From Tigriopus japonicus (taxonomy: Eukaryota > Arthropoda > Copepoda > Harpacticoida > Harpacticidae), in NCBI GenBank assembly GCA_010645155.1, contig CM021321.1, positions 6,424,390-6,488,389 on the forward strand: a stretch of DNA of 64,000 bases, read 5' to 3'. Positions 56,151 through 64,000 of the stretch are shown here, piece after piece. The translations under genes were made by a program, and so were the position numbers. The number at the start of each line of letters is the position of its first letter. Within the stretch, counting starts at the first letter, position 1. Under the pieces are notes generated by a model. That model saw only the letters and a list, made by a program, of their open reading frames with translations, was not told where the DNA came from and made no database searches.

Positions 56151-58273
56151 ATGGCTCAAGCTGGAGATCAAGATCCCGTTTTACTACACCGACTCCGAGG
56201 CTTGAAGGCCCCGATTTCAGCCTTGGCCTTCAGTCCTGCCACCAAATTAGTGGCAGCGGCCTCATTGAATCACTCCGTTTTCACTTGGAATTTTGGATCT
56301 CAAGACAAGGACAAGACTGCCATCAGGTAATTTATCTAACTAGACACAATTAGTGATAATAATAAAGGATAATGAAAGCCCTTGAAAATTGTCGAAAATA
56401 TGGTTTTTAAAAATATTTTCACAATCTTTTTTGAGACGAACAAAAAAACAGATATTTTCCCACCCAAAAATAAATGATATGTAAGATAATAATGAAACTA
56501 ACAATCCAGACTAAGCCTTTGCCAAATTTGTCTGGTTAAAGCCAGAACAATTCGAGTGGTTTCAGAAGAAAAGATTGGCCAATAGCAGTAGCCGAAATTT
56601 GAAACTTTAATCATCGAGTGGTGCGATTTTTAACACGTTTCTATTCCGAAATAATTACCATAAAACGGATGGATTAATGGGGTTGCTGTAATCATAACTT
56701 TAATTTTCTGAAGTCAGCCCCCATTAACAGATTTGGACAGTTCACATACGTACAATGCCAAATGTTGGTTACTCAGTCATGACTGAATCATGACTAATGC
56801 AACAGTGAAGTAAGTGATGTTATTATAGAAATGAAACACAAATACGACCGGTGATATTATTATTTGTCTGAAAACCCTTCCAAGGGTAATTTTTCAAACT
56901 ATGAATAGATTGAACCAATAATGATATAATCGTTAAAAACGGGTTCCTCGGTTACAAAATCGCACGAAATCTAAAACAAAAGTTTTGAAACCTATGTGAA
57001 ACAACTGATTCCCCGACAACTATCGGATAATGAAACAGCATTTCGACCATATACATAGAAAAAGTACCTTTTGGTTTCCAAACTCTATAACTACTTTCCG
57101 CCCTCTAAAATTCATAATCTTGACTTTTCTAGATATGCTGGACACTCGGATGGCGTTTTGGATCTTGATTTCTCGGGTCCGGGACGTCTTCTAGCTTCTT
57201 GTTCTCGTGATCGAACTGTGCGAATTTGGGTCACCTCATCTACTCGATGTGATTCTTCCGTTTTTCGAGCTCATTCCGCTCCCGTACGATCGGTGGAATT
57301 CTCCCCATTTGATTCCCAGAAACTGATTACCGCTTCGGATGACAAATCTATTAAGTTTTGGTCGGTGAATCGACATGAATTCATCACTTCAATCGCTGAG
57401 CACACGAATTGGGTGCGATCAGCGAGATATTCACCCGATGGTCGAATGATAGCTTCGTGTTCTGATGACAAAACGATCCGCTTGTTTGATGAGAGAACCG
57501 GGTCGACCATTCACGTCTTTGGGAAAGAACCCAAAGGTTTTGCCCAACACATTGCTTTTCATCCGACTGGTACTTGTTTGGGTGCGGGTACCTCGGATAA
57601 TAAGGTCAAGATTTATGATATCCGCATGCAGAAACTTCAACAACTGTACTCATCCCATGAAGCTCCCGTGACAAAGGTATCTTTCCACGCCAGTGGAAAT
57701 TATATCGTGAGCTCTTCACAAGATGGAAGTTTGCGCATGTTTGACCTCCTTGAAGCTCGACCCATTTATGACCTCCGAGGTCATAACAAACCTGTGAATG
57801 CAGTCACTTTCTCACCTAAAGGTGAATATCTGGCGTCCGGAGGCGATGATAATGTCGTGTTCGTATGGAAGACAAATATTGACGAAAAAGATCGAGGCTT
57901 GAGACCCAATTCGGCCAAGCAGTATGAGGAAAAAATCCAGGAGACCAAACGTGAATTGGCTAAGTGCGATGTGTTGTCGGAGAAGATCAAGAACAAAGAA
58001 AATATCCCTAAAGTATCCTCCATTAACAGCCAGGGGCCATCCTCTTCTTCCTCAAAGAAGAATGAAAAGGATATTTCACCCGGAAATCTTATTCTAGAGA
58101 ATAAGGAACTCAGAAAAGAGAACGAACAGCTTAAAGAAGAACTTGAGGACACCTCCATGAAAGTGGAAGCTCTTACTGAAACCGTCATTCTCATGGAGAA
58201 GCGCATCACCCTTCTTGAAGATCAACTCAAATTATCTGCTAGCATGGCTGATATCTCTTTGGGAGAACAGTGA
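56151..58273 (+). CDS. POC1: POC1 centriolar WD40 protein
   Basis: Two exons, 56151-56326 and 57133-58273, with an 806-bp intron, giving about 438 residues. Seven WD40 repeats (about 10-300) include LLASCSRDRTVRIWV, LITASDDKSIKFWS, MIASCSDDKTIRLFD, NYIVSSSQDGSLRMFD and EYLASGGDDNVVFVWK. After a Ser/Lys-rich linker, a C-terminal coiled coil (LRKENEQLKEELEDTSMK, then TETVILMEKRITLLEDQL) matches the POC1 signature motif. POC1A/B stabilise centrioles and basal bodies and are needed for cilium formation. The first repeat (LKAPISALAFSP) starts in exon 1; the ATG at 56151 gives the short N-terminus usual for the family. Normal length, nothing broken. Confidence 0.94.
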
Positions 58274-58951
58274 TCTCTCTTTTCACCTATTGCATTTTGT
58301 ACGATAAATCGACCCCATTTCACTGACAACATAACCAATCTCTGGCCTCAAATGATGACTTTCCAATGAAGTTCAGCATCAAATATTTAGATAAACCGTG
58401 AATGATATTCCTCTTAAAATTCCCTTGCGTCGAATTTGGGTTATTTCATAATCACCGAATGTCTTCGAAGGATGCGGATTCATTTATTACTGTTGTCGAA
58501 GTGCCAGTTCGTGTAAAGCATTGTCTAGTTTCAAAAAACCCTTCATCTTTGAATGGAACACAGATATTTTGAAAAAAAAAACCATATGGATTGCCATATC
58601 ATTTTGCTTAAACTTTTTTGAACTAGTAATCCAGGCTGACCAAGGCTGATTAACATACATTTTTCAACTTGTCATTGCAACTTTTGCAACGGCTCTATGT
58701 TGTTAAACTAATTTCCAAAATTCCCTATTTTTCAAGTTTTTTGGCTGGACTTAATACATCCTAAAAAATCTCTTAAACTAAAGAGCATGTACATTTTTCA
58801 TACAATATTCATTCTCGTCACCCTTTGAAACAAGTTCCCCGCTTAAACAGGTTTATGAGGATCCAACCGGTAAATCAAACTCCAATCAAAACAAGCTATT
58901 TCCCAACAAATAAGAAAAAGCGGGAAAGAAACAGAATCATCCTCAAACATA
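58274..58951. other. Intergenic region after POC1
   Basis: 678 bp, AT-rich. It should contain the POC1 3' end and the promoter of the next plus-strand gene. No repeat or additional gene was recognised. Confidence 0.4.
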
Positions 58952-59797
58952 ATGGATTATCCCAAGATTACCGCAATATTTTCGCAAAAGAAGTTTCAAT
59001 TCAGGAGCTCTCAGAAAGGAAATAAGGAAAACGTTTCACCCAATCCAGGATTAAACCCTCTTAAAGCTCATGTGCCCTTAAATCATGGTCCTTTCGGGGA
59101 CATTACCTTCACGCAAAGTCAAGGTTTTATCCCTAATTTGTCTCAAGATCAAGGCCATGGCTTGAAACGCTCTGCCCCATCCAACACGGATGTGAAGCCC
59201 GCCCGTCAGGGTCCCACTTTAGGATCTGGGGGTTGCCGCATTCTCACTGGGAACGTGTCTAAAACCAAGGAATGGTTGAAAATTCCTTTGCCATTCTCCC
59301 CTGTTCATATTGTCTTTGGTAAGGACTGAGTAAAACCCTGATTCAAAGGACTTCTAAATTACCATCTTTCAATTTTAGGTAAGCTGTTCTGTCCCATGAG
59401 GAAAGTTGCTTTAAATAACCCGGCAAAAATGCCCAAGATGGCCTCAAGGATGTCACATTCAGCGCTGAAGACCTCTTTAGTGCTACAAGATGAGCTGAAT
59501 CCCGTTCATAAATTACGTTGTGTTTTCTATAACATTGATCGAGATCTGCCTTTGTATGACCCAGGGACTTGCCTCATGGTTGTAGGAAAATCACAAGGCG
59601 ATGGCTCTATTTTAGCTGTTAATTATGGTCCAGCCCCCAAAATCGACACTCTGCAAAGGTTAATGTTCTTTTCTCAAAGAGGAATCAAATTAGGGACTGC
59701 TCAAGCCAGAAAACTCGAAGAAACAGAAAAGTCGGGACATGGCAATTCCTCGCAATATTTCCCACGAAAGAGTATTTCATCTATGATTTCAAACTAA
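58952..59797 (+). CDS. Uncharacterised protein, possibly SPATA22-like
   Basis: Two exons, 58952-59318 and 59379-59797 (61-bp intron), about 261 residues. The N-terminal half is disordered and Asn/Pro/Ser-rich. RILTGNVSKTKEWLKI precedes the junction, and the second exon has a compact beta-rich domain: ALKTSLVLQDELNPVHKLRC, then VFYNIDRDLPLYDPGTCLMV. An 'RxLRC-FY-IDR-LP' stretch after a short charged strand is reminiscent of the C-terminal OB-like region of SPATA22, the MEIOB partner in meiotic recombination; this is from memory of the family and unverified. Alternatively it is another OB-fold protein. It faces the C7orf50 homologue with only 43 bp between stop codons. Confidence 0.45.
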
Positions 59798-59840
59798 CTC
59801 CAGAAAATGTTTTGTGAATAGAATCATAATGTTCGCGGTT

Positions 59841-60536
59841 TTATTCCAGCATACTGATTATTTCCTCAGCTCGACTTATCATAATGGCAGGATGACGATC
59901 AAGTTTCAGTTCTTCCTTGGCTTGTTCTTCGGTTTTGCCGTCTTCAAGGATACGTTTCCATTTTTCTTCCCAAGCTACTTTTTCTTGGGCCAGTTCTAAA
60001 GAAGAAATAGGATATGATCATTTGATGGTAAAACTACGCATAATTTTTGACTTACTCAAGGTGGAGTCGCGCATTTGCCCCTTCATGGAGCCGATGTATT
60101 CCAGCAATTGGTCAAATTTTTTATCCGGTATCTTGACTTGGTCATAACAGTTTTGAATGAGCCAGATTTGTCGACATTTCTCAAATTTCCAGTTGCCTCT
60201 GTCCGTGGCCCAAGCCTCTAAATACTTGATGGCTTTGTTTTGGCCGACAGATTCGTGAATGTGTCCCGTGGTAGCACCAGGTTTCTTTTTCTTTTTCTTC
60301 TTTTTACTTTTGGTCTTGGTGCTACTGTCTAGATTTTCACCCGATTCCTTAAGACTTTCTTCAACAATAGGGCTTTTTAATTTCTCACTTAATTCCGCTT
60401 GATCGTCCAGTACTTTGTTCTGTTTCTCTGCTAATTTGGCTTTCTTTTTCAAGAGCTTCTTATTTTTTCGGTCTAATTTGGTTTGTTCCTCCTCAGTTAA
60501 ATCGATCTTCCGCTTTTTAACTTTTTTCTCTTCCAT
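59841..60536 (-). CDS. C7orf50: C7orf50 homologue (WKF-domain protein)
   Basis: Two exons, 60536-60056 and 59995-59841, about 211 residues. The first half is a very basic Lys-rich coiled region (KKRKIDLTEEEQTKLDRKN; an eight-lysine run near residue 85), typical of nucleolar localisation. The conserved domain AIKYLEAWATDRGNWKFEKC with RQIWLIQNCYD and VPD-like IPDKKFDQLLEYIGSMKG aligns with human C7orf50 in content and length (194 residues). The second exon is acidic/basic helical (WEEKWKRILEDGKTEEQAKE). Human C7orf50 is a nucleolar RNA-associated protein of unclear role, suggested in pre-rRNA processing. It is convergent with the upstream gene, with very short intergenic spacing. Confidence 0.82.
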
Positions 60537-62926
60537 GCTGTGTCCGTAGAGAAAACTCGTGGTGTTGGGTTTTATTGTTTATTTTGATTCTTGTTTCTCG
60601 CTGTTTTGAAACAGAGTTGCCAGATTTCATGGAAGCAGCCAAATGCATCAAACACGAAGTTTTAAATGACCAAATGTAGACCCTTTATGACCATCAGAAG
60701 GATTGCAGTTTTCGAGGGATTTTTTTTCTTAAAATTTTTAGTTTAAGAAACACGAAGGATAAGGTAATAGCAGTTGTTTTGTTCATATCCATGTTGGAAC
60801 ACTTGGGCAGGGATGAGATGACATTGATGACATGATTTGGACAGTTGGGACCTTGCATTTGTCTCTCAAAGGGAGAACAGAATTTGGGTTGGAATCAGGG
60901 CATTAGTCATTACTCCAAAAAAGGAATTTATTACAACTACCATTACTTTCCCAATTCGAATAATAGTAAATAATTACCATTACTTTTGGGAAAATCTGAT
61001 TACATTATATTACAATCAACTCTCATCATAGTGAGCACTCGATGTATGATGAACACTGAGTGAAACCAATTTTTTAGTGTACAAATCACTCTCAAAAGAT
61101 AGTGAACATCTTGAAAAAGTTCTCTCAGCTCACTTTTGAGGCGTTACTTTTTTCTTGAAATATGTGTTTACAACATTTGTTGCTGTTCTGCCAAAAAAGG
61201 TGCTTGTATACATGCATTTGGCCACAATGACCACATATGTGGCTAAAATACTTGCTAGAAGTTCCTTGCATTCACGTAAAAGCTTCAGCAAATATTTATG
61301 TTGCAATCATTTTACCCTGCTCTAATCTATTCCTTTTTTCGTTTTTATTTGGTAAAAAAAATTCGTCAACGCCTTTTTGAAAAAATGGAAGCTCTAAGCG
61401 TGAGGTTTACCTTTAGTCCAAAGAACGGAAGAAGTAGAAGGAAAAAAGAAACTTATTCCTAGACGGTTGATATTTTGTTGCTAAAATCTATAAATTGAAT
61501 TCAGCAAAAGCTGTCTTGCGTTTTACTTTCATTTATAAGCAATATTAACATGTTTTCATGATCCTTAAATGACATTCTTGGTCAACAATGTTATCTCTTG
61601 ATATAATTTATCTCCTGTTATAGTGAACAAATGAACAATAGGTTGGTGCAAATGATGTACACTTTAACGTTGACTGTTTCACTTTCAAAAAATACTTGGG
61701 ACTCATTCAGGAATGCAAAATGGTGCTTGTGGCTCCTTTTCACCAATATTACATGTTTTCCTTCTCAAAATTTGTAAAGTGCGTGCATTAGCTTGGGTAA
61801 AAAGCACAATATTTCTAAGCAGCGCAAAAATTCCTCTGAACATTATATATGGGGCTTACCCAATAAATGTAGAGAACATTTGTTACAAGGTGCTTACTTG
61901 TGAAAAGCTATAAAGTCAGGACTAGTCACCAAGAGAAATTGTAGTAAAATCTTGTTTTTGTCGATATTTAATTGAATTTTTCGAAAAGTAATGGTAATGA
62001 ATTAAAGATGTAATAATTGCAGAATTTTGCCTATTACAATTACAATTTTTCCAAAATGTTATGTCATTGCTCAACCATTACAAAAAAATGTAATTAAATA
62101 CAGAAATGTCATACCAAGTAATGCCATTACCGATGCCATTATTGGAATAGACTGTTTGATCTCCCAACATATCTCACTTTTAAGGATGGCAACGAAGTCT
62201 ATGAGCATCAATTCGACTTGAAACAGACTTTGGTTATGTACTAAAAATGTCCAAGTCCACACTTGGACCGTTGACATGGCACACACACGTCGAGTGATGG
62301 AACTCATTCCACAAGGATTACAAAGAACTTGAGATGGTGGAACAAATGGTATGGATATCGGCTATATTTGTTAAAAAATATCAAGGAACAAATCTCGCGG
62401 TTTGAGGAAAATCATGGTTCAAATTTTTCGTCAACCTCATGCATGGAACCGCCCTGTTTTTCAGCCTTGCAATGGTTGAATAATTCTTTCATTCATTTAT
62501 TTAAGTGGCTATGCCCTACAAGATACCCCACCTAGATTTTCGGATTTTCACAAGCTGTATTTTGGTTTGTCAAACTAAATCTGGCTGAAAAGTCTTTAAA
62601 ACCACTTTCAGGTGAAAGTAATCAACCTAAATAAGGTTTTAAATCGAACCTATAAAATTAGGAAATAATCATCAGTTTATAACCTTTATTTTGCCTACAT
62701 TTTTTTTTACTATTAAATGGTTCGCACTTAAAGCATGTTTACAAAATTTATATATGAAATAAATTTGAGAATTATAACCAAATGCACTACCGTAACCAAA
62801 TGCCAACCAACCAAATGCACTACCGTAAATCATGCCAAAATCAAGGAATTCAAAGATCCGATATCAAAATTCACCAAGCGTTAGTCCAAGGTCAACGGGG
62901 ATCGCTGCATTGGCGCTCCATATCTC
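60537..62926. other. Intergenic region with ATTAC-rich repeat arms
   Basis: A 2.4 kb AT-rich stretch with no coding frame of note. Two blocks dense in ATTAC/TAATG motifs (about 60900-61020 and 61985-62135) face each other in opposite orientation and may be the ends of a degraded transposon. A duplicated AACCAAATGC phrase occurs near 62780-62825. Confidence 0.4.
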
Positions 62927-63727
62927 TTACAATTCTCCTTTGAAACGGCCCAGGTATTTCTTGCAATTTGGGCACTTGTGTGTCACAGACTTTAAACTGC
63001 TGATGCAGCAAGGAATGCAAGAGCAAATCCAACATCTGGAAACCAAACTGGAAGTGTTTATCATTGTTCCTCTAAAGATAATTCCCATCTTTATTTCCTT
63101 ACCCAATCGCGCACAAAACTAGGCTAAGAACCCAAGCCTTTGCTCCGGGTTCGGACTCAGTTGTGGTGTTGATCAGGTTTTGGCAATGTGGGCATTTCAT
63201 ATGGACGGGATGAAGGTCAAAGACGGGGACATTCACCACTTGAATGATGGGGGGTTGACCATCGATTGATGCTTTGCTCCTATCAGCTTTAAAAAATGGT
63301 GAAATTGAGCAATGTTAGAAAAGTGTCTTCTTTGTTTGATATTAGATTGTTGGCAAAGAGTGGTTCTTTTTATGTTATCAATGTTTAAGATCATTTCCAC
63401 CGTAGAGTTGATCTTTTTATGATCCAGTGATTATGTACGATGTAAGTAAACTCTTTGACCAATAAATTTTCAACAGGCCAAACTTGCTCCGACCCCCTTC
63501 CGTCACTTCCCTCTAACAGTTCAAGGATGTCTCAAAATAGGGGTCCTTTTACAGTTACATGACCTTTTTTCGTGAATCTTCTCACATAGGTATTGTTGTG
63601 GTTGTTGAGGATTAGATGGAGCAGAAGCCTTATGTGATCCATGGGAGGCCTGGGTGTGTTCAGAGGAGGATATAGGGTCAGGATAAGTGCCTTTAGTAGG
63701 AGTCTTCATCCAAACTTGGTCAGGCAT
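62927..63727 (-). CDS. LITAF-domain endosomal protein
   Basis: Three exons, 63727-63586, 63286-63103 and 63035-62927, about 144 residues. The N-terminus is Pro/Ser/Gln-rich (TKGTYPDPISSSEHTQ). The LITAF domain is split over exons 2 and 3: first zinc half VHMKCPHCQNLINTTTE, hydrophobic membrane-inserting centre (WVLSLVLCAIGCWICSCIPC) and second zinc half HKCPNCKKYLGRFKG. These are the defining CxxC-hydrophobic-HxCPxC features of LITAF/CDIP1 proteins, zinc-anchored monotopic proteins of late endosomes and lysosomes. Junction phases agree and rebuild the motif exactly. The start is the first ATG after an acceptor-like site; an in-frame open stretch upstream may be untranslated. Confidence 0.85.
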
Positions 63728-63946
63728 ATTGCTTAAAAATGAGGAGGAATTTCGTCTGGTCAAGAAGAAATACGATTGTGGTACGTCCCAAGTTTCCTCA
63801 CCCAAAAAGTTCTTCGGCAATGTTTAGGCCTAATCTCGTACACGATCACAACTACAGAACAGAAAAGAGAAGAAGAGGGCATACATACTAGAGCTGTGCA
63901 TCGGATCCGAAAGGTCCCCAAAATCCAATCCGAACTTGATTTCTTT

Positions 63947-63976
63947 AATCCGAATCCGAATCCGAATCCGAATCCG
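63947..63976 (+). repeat. (AATCCG)5 hexanucleotide repeat
   Basis: Five perfect AATCCG units, with degenerate ATCCGAA copies upstream from 63901 and downstream to the window end. They lie next to a TAGAGCTGTGCATCGG string at 63889 that looks like a transposon end, the rest of which would be outside the window. Confidence 0.85.
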
Positions 63977-64000
63977 AGAGCTTCCATTCAATCCGAACGA

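Noticed and set aside
62832..63122. A 96-codon plus-strand open frame
   Set aside because: It is the antisense shadow of the last exons of the LITAF-domain gene, whose zinc motifs rebuild exactly on the minus strand.

Overview
The window looks like nuclear DNA of an arthropod, most likely a small-genome crustacean such as a copepod. This is an inference from conserved animal genes with many 50-80 bp GT-AG introns, gene spacing of a few hundred bases, TTAGG-type (arthropod telomere-like) repeats and many small DNA transposons. No ribosomal RNA, credible intact tRNA gene, operon or CRISPR array was seen. All exon structures were built by hand from reading frame and splice consensus; every spliced model keeps phase across its junctions.

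Layout. 0.35-8.3 kb: TPR/Megator (+), a nuclear-pore coiled-coil protein. 8.5-9.7 kb: a NEK kinase (-). 10.4-13.0 kb: an intronless MYND + tetratricopeptide + J-domain protein (-). 15.2-19.7 kb: a USP25/28 deubiquitinase (+). 19.9-22.6 kb: a divergent C2H2 zinc-finger protein (-). 24.7-25.6 kb: a TLC-domain membrane protein (+). 26.7-29.8 kb: CARM1/PRMT4 (-). 29.8-36.8 kb: a gene-free, transposon-rich stretch. 36.8-41.5 kb: TBC1D9-type RabGAP (+). 41.6-44.1 kb: CEP152/Asterless (-). 44.5-45.1 kb: an unrecognised three-exon gene (-). 45.6-51.5 kb: a broken Maverick/Polinton (packaging ATPase, integrase with chromodomain, N-terminal part of DNA polymerase B), itself invaded by a foldback element, a hAT-like end and a tRNA-derived SINE. 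52.0-55.3 kb: VPS36 (-), whose 1.6 kb second intron holds an intronless SIAH-like gene on the other strand. 56.2-58.3 kb: POC1 (+). 59.0-59.8 kb: a possible SPATA22-like gene (+). 59.8-60.5 kb: a C7orf50 homologue (-). 62.9-63.7 kb: a LITAF-domain protein (-).

The genes are mostly housekeeping: nuclear pore, centriole (CEP152, POC1), ubiquitin (USP25/28, SIAH-like), ESCRT/endosome (VPS36, LITAF, TBC1D9) and histone arginine methylation (CARM1). Nothing suggests co-transcription; many neighbours are convergent and 40-250 bp apart. I found no convincing new multi-gene system. The most unusual observations are a CPD-for-HPD J domain fused to MYND and tetratricopeptide repeats, two Mutator-like elements with 9-bp target duplications (one carrying a TTAGG tract and paired CRE palindromes inside a TBC1D9 intron), a minisatellite inside terminal inverted repeats just upstream of TBC1D9, and the layered Polinton wreck.
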